DNA from: Candidatus Binataceae bacterium
Lineage (GTDB): Bacteria > Desulfobacterota > Binatia > Binatales > Binataceae
Reading direction: 5' to 3'
Length of the DNA stretch: 42,531 nucleotides
Assembly: GCA_024281015.1 (NCBI GenBank)
Contig: JAMXLL010000280.1
Span: forward strand, 1-42,531
This document shows positions 16,196 to 24,905 of the stretch, piece after piece. The position numbers and the translations under genes were made by a program. The notes beneath the pieces were generated by a model. It searched no databases and was not told where the DNA came from. It saw nothing but the letters and a program-made list of their open reading frames with translations. Numbering within the stretch: position 1 is the first letter of the stretch; every line of letters begins with the position of its first letter.

Positions 16196-16810
16196 TTACA
16201 GACCGGGAAGCTTCGGAGTTTTTTGCCACGCCGGCCGCGACCGGCACGCATCGAGATATCCCTGGACCTTCGGGAAACTTCTGTAGCTGAATCCAGCTTT
16301 TTCGATGACATTGAGCACCGGCGTGTAGCCACAATCTACCAACGAGAACTCATTGCCTAGCATCCATTTGCCGTTCGCAAGCTGGCTTTCGAGGATCCCG
16401 ATGACGCCGGGCAAAGCCTTTTCGCCACGTGCAATTGCTTCCTCGTCGCCAGCAATTCCTAGCAACCTCACGGCAATGCGGTTGAACGCCAGATCTGTCG
16501 CCGACGGCGAAATGTGTGCAGCCAGGAAAAACAGCCAGCGCAAAGCGTCAGCCCGTCCAGCCGCCGTGGTGGACCAGAGCTTTCCGGACTTGTCGCCCAA
16601 ATAGCAGAGGATCGCGTGCGAATCCCACAACGTCAGGTCGCCATCCACCAATACCGGCACGCGCCCGAAAGGGTTCATCGCGAGGAACTGGGGTCTACGC
16701 TGCTCGCCGTTACGCAAATCGACCGCGATGAGCTCACATTCGAGCCCCAATTCGGCCAGCGCGAACGTGATTTTCTGGGGGTTCGGCGACGGAAAATGGT
16801 AAAGCTTCAT
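16196..16810 (-). CDS. Glutathione S-transferase family protein
   Basis: A 204-residue protein with the GST layout. The N-terminal thioredoxin-like domain reads MKLYHFPSPNPQKITFALAE, then NPFGRVPVLVDGDLTLWDSH, with the cis-proline and the Asp-Ser pair that binds the gamma-glutamyl end of glutathione. The C-terminal helical domain includes LVDCGYTPVLN. It may detoxify electrophiles; the substrate is unknown. The ATG at 16810 is preceded by a perfect AGGAGG. It is divergent from the lipoprotein at 16987. Confidence 0.93.
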   Translation of the reverse strand: MKLYHFPSPNPQKITFALAELGLECELIAVDLRNGEQRRPQFLAMNPFGRVPVLVDGDLTLWDSHAILCYLGDKSGKLWSTTAAGRADALRWLFFLAAHISPSATDLAFNRIAVRLLGIAGDEEAIARGEKALPGVIGILESQLANGKWMLGNEFSLVDCGYTPVLNVIEKAGFSYRSFPKVQGYLDACRSRPAWQKTPKLPGL

Positions 16811-16986
16811 TTCATCCTCCTTGGGTAATTTGCTGCCGCGGCTTCAGGGCAGCAGGGACAGCTTGCAGGACCGGAACAGTTGTAACCTGAGAGTTACATA
16901 TCAGTCAAGAGCGGACGAGTGCTCCTCTTCCAAAGCGCCGGGAAGCGGACCTACAGTCCGAATGCGCGCGGCGAGGGAGGTCGACA

Positions 16987-17463
16987 ATGGCAAGCTTTGC
17001 AGCCGGCATCGTGATCGCCCTGATCACGGAAAGCGCGTTGATGTTGTGCGGCTGTGCAGACGTGAAACATGATCCGCTCCCCGCTGAAGGCACGGCGGCC
17101 AATTTGCTGGGCGTGTGGAATGGGATCACTGTGAACGATTGCAGTCCGGTCCAATTCGATCCTGCGCGTTGCCGGGCGGTGGAACGAATCAGCCTCACGA
17201 TGCTTGAACCGAGTAAGACCTCCTGGGGCTTTTATCGATGCGCGGCCGGCACGGTACCCTGCTACGATTATGTGGACCGCGGCGAGATCAAATATCTGGC
17301 ATTAACAGGACGGATGTTGTGGCTTCGCGTGATGCGCGACGATCATTCAAGTTGTCTGTTCGACACTATTCCCGGTCCTGATCGTATGCGCGGCAAATTT
17401 TGGTGTTTTCAGGGCGCTACGCTGATAGAGCGCGGCTCGTGGCAGGTCGACCGCGCTTACTAA
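16987..17463 (+). CDS. Putative lipoprotein of unknown function
   Basis: A 158-residue protein with an N-terminal hydrophobic stretch ending in a lipobox-like LCGC (Cys23), suggesting membrane anchoring by lipid. The mature part contains seven further cysteines (for example DCSPV, RCRAV, YRCAAG, PCYDY, SCLFD, FWCFQ), which may form disulfides, and a beta-strand-rich pattern ending GSWQVDRAY. No known family is recognised. The ATG at 16987 follows GAGGGAGG. Confidence 0.7.
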   Translation: MASFAAGIVIALITESALMLCGCADVKHDPLPAEGTAANLLGVWNGITVNDCSPVQFDPARCRAVERISLTMLEPSKTSWGFYRCAAGTVPCYDYVDRGEIKYLALTGRMLWLRVMRDDHSSCLFDTIPGPDRMRGKFWCFQGATLIERGSWQVDRAY

Positions 17464-17475
17464 CTCAACTGTAAT

Positions 17476-17991
17476 TTATTGCCTGATTCGGGCGTATAGC
17501 AGCGAGTCGGCGACTCGCCCATCTTTGAAGATGCTGCGACGCAGTCGAGCCTCAAGCAGGTAGCCGGCCTTTTCAAGCACGCGCGCCGAACCCGGGTTCC
17601 ATTCGAAGACGGTCGCTTCGACACGTTCGAGCGGAAAACTCTGAAACGCGCCATCGGTGGCCTGCTTCAGCGCTGCCGTCGCAATTCCGCGTCCCCAAAA
17701 CGGCTCACCCAGCCAATAGCCAATTATCGCCGTTTTGCAATTGACGTCGTCGAGTAAACGGTAACCAATACTGCCGACCGCTTCACCCTGCAATTCGATG
17801 GCAAAGTTAGTTGTTGGCCCGCGGCTCGACTCGCAGATGGCGATCCATTTCTCGGCGTGCGCGCGCGTGTAGGGATGGGGAAAGATATCACGCAAGTTGA
17901 GCCAGATTTTACGGTTGTTGGCATAACGGACGAGTGCCGGGACGTCCGTTCTGGCCCAGGGCCGCAATTTGATTTGCTCAGCGTCGCTCAT
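17476..17991 (-). CDS. GNAT acetyltransferase of the RimJ/RimL type
   Basis: A 171-residue protein. Typical blocks are IKLRPWARTDVPALVRYANN at the start, GSIGYRLL, IGYWLGEPFWGRGIATAALK (motif A with WGRGIAT), ERVEATVFEWNPGSARVLEK and AGYLLEARLRRSIFKDGR. This subfamily acetylates protein N-termini or small amines; the substrate is unknown. The ATG at 17991 matches the family start. It ends 12 bp from the stop of the convergent lipoprotein gene. Confidence 0.92.
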   Translation of the reverse strand: MSDAEQIKLRPWARTDVPALVRYANNRKIWLNLRDIFPHPYTRAHAEKWIAICESSRGPTTNFAIELQGEAVGSIGYRLLDDVNCKTAIIGYWLGEPFWGRGIATAALKQATDGAFQSFPLERVEATVFEWNPGSARVLEKAGYLLEARLRRSIFKDGRVADSLLYARIRQ

Positions 17992-18185
17992 GACTGAGAT
18001 GCCGCACGCGATCACGGGCAGCCGGAATCATTAAATACTGCGGGGTTTCAAAGCAAGTTAATTAAAAATCTTGCCGGGCAGATGAGGCGGGAAGGATATT
18101 TACAGATGGACGCGCATTGCGGGTGCAACCTGAAGTGAGCTTCACGTTGCTCGGTCCGCCGCCGCATTCCCGGTAAACGCGGACA

Positions 18186-18243
18186 ACCAGGCTCGAGAGG
18201 AGCGGCGCTCCGCGGTGTTCCTCTCGAGTGCTCTGAGCCTGGT
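18186..18243. repeat. Large inverted repeat (hairpin) downstream of a lipoprotein gene
   Basis: Perfect 10-bp arms CTCGAGAGGA (18192-18201) and TCCTCTCGAG (18219-18228), with outer arms ACCAGG (18186-18191) and CCTGGT (18238-18243). The outer pairing leaves a 9-base bulge on one side. It lies about 30 bp beyond the stop of the minus-strand gene at 18272. No T-tract follows on either strand, so it is not a standard intrinsic terminator; it may stabilise the mRNA 3' end. Confidence 0.6.
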
Positions 18244-18271
18244 CTTTACTCATCAGAATCGCGGCGCCTTA

Positions 18272-18577
18272 TTAAAAGCGGTCATCGTGATGATGTCCGT
18301 GGGCGTGCTCCTTATGCTCTTCGTGTTCCCATTGCTCGCCATGTCCGCGGTAGGGGTGCGGTCTGGCCACGTAAGGGCGAGGATTGTAGACATAGTAGCG
18401 CGGAGCCGGCCGATTATAAGGGACCGGTACATATTCCGGATAGTACTGCGGAGAAGCATAAGCCGGCCGGTTGTACCCATAGCGCGGATAGGAAGTTTCC
18501 TCGAAGCACGCCGACAGTGAACCTAACGCGAGAATGAAACCCATCACACCGATTACTCGGAAGATTATCGCTTTCAT
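18272..18577 (-). CDS. Small Tyr/Pro- and His-rich lipoprotein
   Basis: A 101-residue protein. The signal peptide ends in the lipobox LSAC (Cys24). The mature part is a low-complexity Tyr/Pro/Arg run (repeated YNRPA, YPEYVPVPYNR, YVYNPRPYVARPHPY) followed by a His/Glu-rich tail (HEEHKEHAHGHHHDDRF) that could bind nickel, zinc or copper. The start is an ATG at 18577 with GAGGT upstream. No family name is known to me; the metal-binding idea is inference from composition. Confidence 0.75.
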   Translation of the reverse strand: MKAIIFRVIGVMGFILALGSLSACFEETSYPRYGYNRPAYASPQYYPEYVPVPYNRPAPRYYVYNPRPYVARPHPYRGHGEQWEHEEHKEHAHGHHHDDRF

Positions 18578-18804
18578 GATCCATTGACCTCAACATGAGG
18601 TTGGGTGCATCCCCCATGCCACGGTAAAATTACCTTGATTTCTGGCGTAGATGCAGAAGCCGGCAACCGTAATCGTCGGGCGTGCACCAAAAGCGCAAGC
18701 CGTGTTTGCCGCAGCAGAAAGGTTGTTGGCCGTGAAGGCGCTCACGCTGTAAAAAAGGCCGGCCTCAACGAAATCCATCAAGAAGCGGCTCAAACGGAGG
18801 AGCA

Positions 18805-19815
18805 TTGAAGCTATCTATTATCGATCAGTCGCCAGTGCCGGCGGGCTTCACAGCCGCCGACGCGCTGCGAAACACGATAGAGCTGGCCCAAATCGGTGAA
18901 CGGCTGGGTTACGAGCGATACTGGATCGCGGAGCATCATGCGATCGATGCCTTAGCGAGTCCCGCTCCGGAAGTCCTGATTGCGCGCCTGGGAGCTGAAA
19001 CGTCCCAGATCCGGATTGGCTCAGGTGGCGTGATGTTGCCTCATTATAGTCCGATGAAGGTGGCAGAGGTGTTCAGGGTGCTTCATGCTCTCTATCCTGA
19101 TCGCGTCGACCTTGGAGTAGGGCGGGCCCCCGGCGGCACCCCGCTGGAGTCCTACGCCTTATGGCGGACGCGCGGAGAGCATCCGCAATCCGACGATTTC
19201 GGCCAACAGATGGTAGAGCTACTCGCTTTCCTGAACCGCACGTTTCCGGCAAATCATCCGTTTAACCGCATCAAGCTTTCGCCGGCAATGCCCGGCGGCC
19301 CTGAGGTATGGTTGCTCGGTTCGAGTATGTGGAGCGCCTCTGCGGCAGCGCAGCTTGGTTTGCCATATGCGTTCGCGCATTTTATTGATCCGAACCCGAC
19401 CCGCCTTGCGATCGAGCATTATCGTTCGCATTTCAAGTCCCGCGAGAACGGATTATCGGAACCGCGAACCATACTGGCAGTAGGTGCGTTGTGCGCGGAT
19501 ACGGAGGAGGAAGCGGAGCGCCTGATTTCGAGCGCCAGGCTATTTCGGCGCCGCATCAGGCGAGGCGAATTGGGTCCGATTCCGACACCCGAAGAAGCGG
19601 TAGGCGAGTTGGGCGATGAACAGAGTCGGGCTGGAGAGTCCGAATTCCCGCGGTATTTCGTCGGCGCTCCCGACAGCGTCCGCGATAAGCTAGTCGATAT
19701 GGCGAGCATCCTTCACGTTGATGAGCTCATGATCGTCACGGTTATGCATGGCCATCGCGAGCGAAAATATTCATATCAGCTCCTGGCTGATGCGTTCGGT
19801 CTCAAGCCCCGCTAG
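18805..19815 (+). CDS. LLM-class flavin-dependent oxidoreductase (MsnO8-like)
   Basis: A 336-residue luciferase-like monooxygenase of the flavin type. The opening LSIIDQSPVPAGFTAADALR and the block ERLGYERYWIAEHHAIDALA are the subfamily signature, followed by IRIGSGGVMLPHYSPMKVAE, PDRVDLGVGRAPGG and VWLLGSSMWSA. The substrate is unknown. The start is TTG at 18805: a perfect GGAGG lies 4 bases before it and the family begins exactly there, so this start is well supported despite the rare codon. Confidence 0.93.
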   Translation: MKLSIIDQSPVPAGFTAADALRNTIELAQIGERLGYERYWIAEHHAIDALASPAPEVLIARLGAETSQIRIGSGGVMLPHYSPMKVAEVFRVLHALYPDRVDLGVGRAPGGTPLESYALWRTRGEHPQSDDFGQQMVELLAFLNRTFPANHPFNRIKLSPAMPGGPEVWLLGSSMWSASAAAQLGLPYAFAHFIDPNPTRLAIEHYRSHFKSRENGLSEPRTILAVGALCADTEEEAERLISSARLFRRRIRRGELGPIPTPEEAVGELGDEQSRAGESEFPRYFVGAPDSVRDKLVDMASILHVDELMIVTVMHGHRERKYSYQLLADAFGLKPR

Positions 19816-20072
19816 CATCGTGTACCGCAAGTAGCTTAATCAGTGGGATTATTCTTGTGTCATCCGGGAGTTAAGGAACAGCACGAACGCAGTCCAGGCG
19901 CGCTCTTCCGCGCCGTCCTACGCGCAGCGAAGAGGTCGTTGCATTGACCGGTTCCATTTCCGGCCTTGGACGCGTTAAGACATGGAATGAAGCCGTGGCG
20001 CATTAGATCCGCAACGCACTTTGACCTGGAAGCGACGCCGCCGGCTGCGTACGAGAATTGTCGGTGAAGAGA

Positions 20073-21311
20073 ATGGACGATAAGTCTTTGATCCCAGAAC
20101 CCTTCGGTCCGCTGCAGGGTGTGCGAATTATCTCGACCGGCACCCTCATTGCCCAGCCCTTTGCCGGCGAACTGGCCGCCGAAATGGGAGCGGAGGTTAT
20201 CCAGGTTGAACGCCCTGGCGCGGGCGACGTTGGATGGCGCAAGCTCGGAGTGTGCCTGGAAACCAACGATGGCTCCGGTCCGATCGCAACCAATTGGGTG
20301 CAGGAACGTCGCAACGTATTTTGCGTCACTCTGGACTTTTCCAGGCCCCGCGGCCGCGAAATCTTTCTGCAGCTTCTGCCGTTTTGCGATATCTGGATGG
20401 AAAGCTCCAAGCCGGGCACGTACCCGCGATGGGGCCTCGACGATGAAACGGCGTTGAACGCAAATCCCAAGCTTGTCATAACGCACGTTTCGGGTTATGG
20501 CCAGGATGGTGCTCCAGGTTATTCGTCGCGCACCTCTTATGACGTTGTTGGCCAAGCTTTCGGCGGGACGATGTACCAGACTGGCTACCCGGACCACCCG
20601 CCCTCGCGGGCAGCTCCATGGACGGGTGATTATCTCACTGCCCTGTTCACCTTGTGGTCATCGCTTGCCGGTCTCACCTACGCGCGCCAGTTCGGCAAAG
20701 GGCAGGTGATCGATCTTGCACAGTACGAGGCCATCCATAGAACGATCGGCGGCACGATGGTCGAATATTTTCAAAAAGGTCTGGTGCGCGAACGGTCTGG
20801 CAACAAAGCGCAAGGTTTCCAGCCGCTCGACAGCTTTGAGACCAGCGACGGGTGGGTCGTGATGGGAGCCTTGAGCGAGGTGTACAAGCGGCTGCTACAA
20901 GCTATCGGGCTGGACCCCAACGATCCAAAATGGGATAGCGCACGTGTGAATCTGGAATCGATCGAAGGAATCGAATTCGACGCCATTTTGCGCGGATGGA
21001 TCGCCGAGCGAACCACCGCTGAGGTCGTCCGCCTCCTGAACCAGGCGCAGGTGCCATGCGCACCCATCATGACGGCAAAGGACATGGCCGAGAATCAGCA
21101 CTACCGCGAGCGCAAGATGCATATCGAATGGGAAGACCTGCAAGCTGGCTCCGTCAAGGGGATTGGCGTGGTGCCGAAGTTTTCGTTGACCCCCGGCAAG
21201 ATCTGGCGCGGCTCCCCTGGCGTCGGCCATGACAACCAGCGGATCTACGGCGGCTTGCTCGGACTTGATGCTGGAGAGTTGCAGGTCCTCAAAAGAGACT
21301 CGGTGATTTAA
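20073..21311 (+). CDS. CaiB/BaiF family III CoA transferase
   Basis: A 412-residue enzyme that moves CoA between acyl groups. Landmarks: GPLQGVRIISTGTLIAQPFA, EMGAEVIQVERPGAGD, SRPRGREIFLQLLPFCDIW, VSGYGQDGAPGYSS and PWTGDYLTALFTLWSSLAGL, whose Asp matches the catalytic residue that forms the aspartyl-CoA anhydride. The C-terminal lid is near VPCAPIMTAKDMAENQHYRE. The substrate is unknown. The ATG at 20073 follows GGTGAAGAG; a TTG at 20058 is possible. About 240 bp of unassigned sequence precedes it. Confidence 0.95.
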   Translation: MDDKSLIPEPFGPLQGVRIISTGTLIAQPFAGELAAEMGAEVIQVERPGAGDVGWRKLGVCLETNDGSGPIATNWVQERRNVFCVTLDFSRPRGREIFLQLLPFCDIWMESSKPGTYPRWGLDDETALNANPKLVITHVSGYGQDGAPGYSSRTSYDVVGQAFGGTMYQTGYPDHPPSRAAPWTGDYLTALFTLWSSLAGLTYARQFGKGQVIDLAQYEAIHRTIGGTMVEYFQKGLVRERSGNKAQGFQPLDSFETSDGWVVMGALSEVYKRLLQAIGLDPNDPKWDSARVNLESIEGIEFDAILRGWIAERTTAEVVRLLNQAQVPCAPIMTAKDMAENQHYRERKMHIEWEDLQAGSVKGIGVVPKFSLTPGKIWRGSPGVGHDNQRIYGGLLGLDAGELQVLKRDSVI

Positions 21312-21550
21312 GGCTCTTGTCCCGCAAATACCTGAGAAACGGCCGGACTTTAAACGAGTGAGGAGCGAAACGTAATAGGAGGCTCTCCGACAGCCGCCCA
21401 GCTAGCGAGGCGTCTTGAGGATCAACGGCACGACCGATCCCTTCACGCATAACCGTCAACCCCTACCGTCTCGCGGCCGCGAAGCGCTCGACCTCGTAAT
21501 GGTATATTCGGGGCACGCCATATTCGCTTGCACGCAACAACGCCGCCGTC

Positions 21551-22375
21551 TCACGACGCCACCTTGCGCATAAACCACTCGGCTTGCACGGCGAATTCCC
21601 GTTCGCTGGGATACCGGCCGAGGTCGAGAATGAAGTAGGTTGCGCCGGCGTCGCGTTCCGCCTGTAATTTTGCCTTTGCCGCTCCTATGTCGTCGGCGCG
21701 CATAACTCTACGGACGACTATTTCAACCGCCGACTTGTTGTTCGCCGCCAGGTTTCGGTTCAACTCGACTACTGCAGGCTTGAGTTTGTCCGCCGCCAGC
21801 ATGGGGTGCCATCCGTCGCCGAACTCCAAGACCCGCGACATCGCCTTTTCTCCGTTGCCGCCAATCCATAATGCCGGCGGGGCTGGCCGCGGCAAAAATA
21901 CGAACGCCGGAAAGCGTACTATCTCGCCGTTAAAAGCCAAAGCCTCGTGCGCAAACAGATGACGAAGCACTCGCAACATCTCGTCCGTGAGTCGGCCGCG
22001 CTGGCGCTTGTCGACGCCCAGCGCGTCGAACTCGGGCTTCATCCAACCGACGCCCACGCCCAGGATCATGCGTTCACCCGAAAGCTCCTGGATGGTCGCG
22101 ATCTGTTTGGCCGTCAACACTGCCGGCCGGTAGGGAACCACCAACACCGAAACGCCGAGCCGTATTCGCTCTGTTGCCCCCGCCAGGTAAGCGAGCGTTG
22201 TGAGCACGTCGAGGTATCGACCGCCCGATCCCTCCGTTTGATCCGGAGGAATACATAAATGATCTGATACGAACAGTGCATCATATCCTAGCGACTCGGC
22301 TGTTGCGGCACAGGCCCGAAGAGTGGCGCGGGTCGCCTGTGGACCCATATTGCGAATAGCAACTCCGTATTTCAC
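21551..22375 (-). CDS. LLM-class F420-dependent oxidoreductase
   Basis: A 274-residue luciferase-like enzyme, F420 subfamily. Blocks: YGVAIRNMGPQATRATLRAC, ESLGYDALFVSDHLCIPPDQ, IRLGVSVLVVPYRPAVLTAK, ELSGERMILGVGVGWMKPEF and RPAPPALWIGGNGEKAMSRV. The substrate is unknown. The start is a GTG at 22375 preceded by GGGAGC. A 50-bp gap separates it from the upstream lipoprotein gene on the same strand, so the two may be co-transcribed. Confidence 0.93.
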   Translation of the reverse strand: MKYGVAIRNMGPQATRATLRACAATAESLGYDALFVSDHLCIPPDQTEGSGGRYLDVLTTLAYLAGATERIRLGVSVLVVPYRPAVLTAKQIATIQELSGERMILGVGVGWMKPEFDALGVDKRQRGRLTDEMLRVLRHLFAHEALAFNGEIVRFPAFVFLPRPAPPALWIGGNGEKAMSRVLEFGDGWHPMLAADKLKPAVVELNRNLAANNKSAVEIVVRRVMRADDIGAAKAKLQAERDAGATYFILDLGRYPSEREFAVQAEWFMRKVAS

Positions 22376-22426
22376 GATACAGCTCCCATGCGGCTCGCTG
22401 ACTTTGCATCCTTTGGAGGCCGATAA

Positions 22427-23179
22427 TCAGAGAATCCCGATGCCCAGCGCGTTCTCGTACTTGTATCGGCCCTTAATATCGATGCTGTATGCGCGGATAT
22501 ATCCCCTGACACGTATACGATACATCCCATCCGCACCGAGTGCCTGCGAGGGCGGATTGCGCGACCATAAACCTTGCTTGCATGAATCGATAATGATTTG
22601 GTCGACCTGATGATCGCCCGAGTGCGACTCTATCGCAATTTCGGTCAGGCGTCCCTGCGAATCCAGTACTGCGGTCAGAACGATCGGATCAATATCTTGT
22701 GGCAATTTGCGTCCTGCTAGCCGCTCCGACGCAATACTTTGGAGCGCGCTTAGAGTCTGGTTGAGCAGTTGGTAGGAAAACTCTGAAAATTCTCGTGCCT
22801 TGGCATTGAGCAACCCGGTGTTGCCGGAAGCGGGGGTGCGGCCCTCCTGGTAACGAAGATTGTTTACGTTCGCCACGAACATCCGTTCGATATTTTCTTG
22901 AACTCTCGCGTTCTGAGGCACTCCGCTTGGGGCGGAAGGGTTTGAGTTCAACCGGGGCGCCGGAGTGTGCACGGCCGCGGCCGATGAGATCTGGGACAGA
23001 TCAGTTATAGTGCGAGGTTCGTCTATAGTGCGAGGTTCGTCAGAAGCTCGAGAGACTTGTACGGGCGATGACTGTGAATCGGCGGCGGGTTCTGACGACC
23101 GGGGCGCGCACCCGGCTGTTGCGGCGAGGATCGTAACCGCAATCGCGAACTTATCCACAAGGCTAAAATTGACTCGCAT
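22427..23179 (-). CDS. Lipoprotein with TonB-C-like terminal domain
   Basis: A 250-residue protein with a signal peptide ending in a lipobox-like ATAGC (Cys24), then a long Ser/Pro/Ala-rich linker (about residues 25-95), then a folded part. The C-terminus (ILTAVLD.QGRLTEIAIESH type strand pattern, then IIIDSCKQGLWSRNPP and YRIRVRGYIR) resembles TonB C-terminal or similar periplasmic domains. The linker contains a DEPRTI repeat made by a perfect 18-bp tandem duplication. The start is an ATG at 23179. The role is unknown, likely at the cell envelope. Confidence 0.72.
   Translation of the reverse strand: MRVNFSLVDKFAIAVTILAATAGCAPRSSEPAADSQSSPVQVSRASDEPRTIDEPRTITDLSQISSAAAVHTPAPRLNSNPSAPSGVPQNARVQENIERMFVANVNNLRYQEGRTPASGNTGLLNAKAREFSEFSYQLLNQTLSALQSIASERLAGRKLPQDIDPIVLTAVLDSQGRLTEIAIESHSGDHQVDQIIIDSCKQGLWSRNPPSQALGADGMYRIRVRGYIRAYSIDIKGRYKYENALGIGIL
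23006..23041. repeat. Perfect 18-bp tandem duplication within a coding region
   Basis: Two adjacent identical 18-bp units (TATAGTGCGAGGTTCGTC, 23006-23023 and 23024-23041) inside the lipoprotein gene. They encode DEPRTI twice in the flexible linker and keep the frame. Confidence 0.9.
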
Positions 23180-23525
23180 GTCGTGCGTTAAGAATTCGGG
23201 CTGCCGAGCATTTTAGTCGTCGGGCAACAATTCGAGCAATTCATCGCTGACCCTCGACTTCGCGCGTGGCGACAGAGAGAGCTTGCAACCTCGGATTGAG
23301 CACGAGAGCAGGGACAGGGGAAATGCTGCTGAAGACGTTCCGAGGATGCCAACTTCACGTCCGCTACGCTGCCGGCGCAAGCCGCTCTCCCACTGTCGGA
23401 GACCATAGCTTATGGCGTGATAATGATTAAATTAATGGCGTCATTGAGCCACCGGATACCCTTAATTGTGCCGGAACTCACGCGATGTTATTTTTGTTTA
23501 CGTACCAAACGGCTGAAACAGGTAA
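23180..23525. other. Intergenic region upstream of rpmE
   Basis: The divergent gap between the lipoprotein gene and rpmE. The last 130 bases are AT-rich (TAATGATTAAATTAATGG near 23420-23440 and GTTATTTTTGTTTACG near 23485-23500) and probably hold the rpmE promoter, but I cannot pick a convincing -35/-10 pair. A minus-strand open frame at 23406-23188 is Cys/Ser-rich and unlike a real protein. Confidence 0.5.
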
Positions 23526-23726
23526 ATGAAAACTGCGACCCATCCTAGCTACCGTCGTTGCGTGGTGACCTGCGCGTGCGGTAACACCTTCGAAACCCGT
23601 TCTACGTTGCCGGAGATCCACGTCGAAGTTTGCTCTAATTGCCATCCTTTCTACACAGGGCAGCAGCGCCTCGTTGATACCGCCGGGCGCGTGGAGCGGT
23701 TTAAGCGCAAATACGGCATGAAATAG
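23526..23726 (+). CDS. rpmE: 50S ribosomal protein L31, zinc-binding type
   Basis: A 66-residue protein of the large ribosomal subunit. The zinc ligands of the C-plus form are present: C16 and C18 (TCACGNTF) and C36 and C39 ([10 protein letters not shown]). The family signature [20 protein letters not shown] is clear. A zinc-independent paralogue, if present elsewhere, would replace it under zinc starvation. Its position before prfA is the usual order in this lineage. Confidence 0.97.
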   Translation: MKTATHPSYRRCVVTCACGNTFETRSTLPEIHVEVCSNCHPFYTGQQRLVDTAGRVERFKRKYGMK

Positions 23727-23819
23727 CTAAATGCGCCAAATCAGACTTGGCCGGCTGCTCCTCGCCGTAGTTAAAATGCTGCGCCATCCCGATAAAACCG
23801 CGAGCAGGCTAATCGGGAA

Positions 23820-24905
23820 ATGACAACTCCCGGCGCCAACAGCATGCTTGATCGCCTCAAAGGAATTGAGCAGCGCTATCAGGAACTCGAGCAGCGGCTG
23901 AACGATCCGGCCGTCATCGCGAATACTCGCGAGTATGCACAGCTGGCCCGTGAACATTCACAACTGCAGGAAGTTGCCGGGGTAGTCCGCGAATACCGCC
24001 GCCAACTTGATGAGCTTGATGAGCACCGTTCAATTCTCGAAGGTGATGATGCCGAACTGCGCGAACTGGCCCGTGCGGAAATACCTTCTCTTCAGCGCAA
24101 CCAGGCCAGACTCGAAGAACGGCTTAAAGACCTGCTGACTCCGCGTGATCCAAACGACGAAAAGAACGTATTGCTGGAAATCCGCGCGGGTACCGGGGGA
24201 GAAGAGGCTTCTTTGTTTGCCGGCGAGCTGTTCCGCATGTACACGCGTTATGCGGAGCGTCATCGGTGGAAAATCGAAACCCTAAGCCTGAGTACTACCG
24301 GGCTGGGCGGGATAAAGGAAGTTGTCGCGGCGATCACCGGGCGCGGTGCCTACAGCAGGCTTAAGTTCGAAGGCGGCGTCCATCGCGTCCAGCGGGTGCC
24401 CGCTACCGAGGCCTCGGGGCGCATTCATACTTCAGCCGTGACGGTCGCAGTACTGCCCGAAGCCGATGAAGTTGAGGTCAACATCAACGAGGAAAAAGAC
24501 CTCCGCATTGACGTCATGCGTGCCTCGGGTCCCGGCGGTCAGAGCGTAAACACCACAGATTCAGCGGTTCGCATCACCCACATCCCGAGCGGAATTGTAA
24601 TCGTCTGCCGCGACGAGAAATCGCAACACAAGAACAAAGCGCGCGCGCTCAAAATTCTGCGTGCCCGCCTCCTCGATATGGCCCGGGCAGAGCAGGATGC
24701 CAAAATTGCGGATGCGCGCCGCTCGATGGTCGGTACAGGGGATCGCTCGGAAAGGATTCGAACCTATAATTTTCCCCAATCGCGCGTTACCGACCATCGC
24801 GTGAATCTGACCCTTCATCAGCTCGACCAGGTCCTCGACGGTGGCCTCGAGCCGATTATCGATACGCTCACAACCAAAGAACAGGCCCAGGCGCTGAGTG
24901 CTTGA
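23820..24905 (+). CDS. prfA: Peptide chain release factor 1
   Basis: A 361-residue factor that reads UAA and UAG stop codons and triggers peptide release. The codon-recognition tripeptide PAT (RVPATEASGRIHTS) marks it as RF1, not RF2. The catalytic GGQ loop is in SGPGGQSVNTTDSAVRITH. The start is an ATG at 23820; an internal ATG at 23844 (MLDRLKGIEQ) also fits the family. The stop overlaps the prmC start by 8 bp, coupling RF1 to the enzyme that methylates its GGQ glutamine. Confidence 0.98.
   Translation: MTTPGANSMLDRLKGIEQRYQELEQRLNDPAVIANTREYAQLAREHSQLQEVAGVVREYRRQLDELDEHRSILEGDDAELRELARAEIPSLQRNQARLEERLKDLLTPRDPNDEKNVLLEIRAGTGGEEASLFAGELFRMYTRYAERHRWKIETLSLSTTGLGGIKEVVAAITGRGAYSRLKFEGGVHRVQRVPATEASGRIHTSAVTVAVLPEADEVEVNINEEKDLRIDVMRASGPGGQSVNTTDSAVRITHIPSGIVIVCRDEKSQHKNKARALKILRARLLDMARAEQDAKIADARRSMVGTGDRSERIRTYNFPQSRVTDHRVNLTLHQLDQVLDGGLEPIIDTLTTKEQAQALSA

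Noticed and set aside
18605-18808. Plus-strand open frame of 67 codons overlapping the start of the LLM gene
   Set aside because: Basic, Cys/Arg-rich and without family resemblance; the real start of the LLM gene has its own GGAGG site.
19860-20597. Long minus-strand open frame opposite the CoA transferase
   Set aside because: It is the antisense shadow of a well-identified gene.
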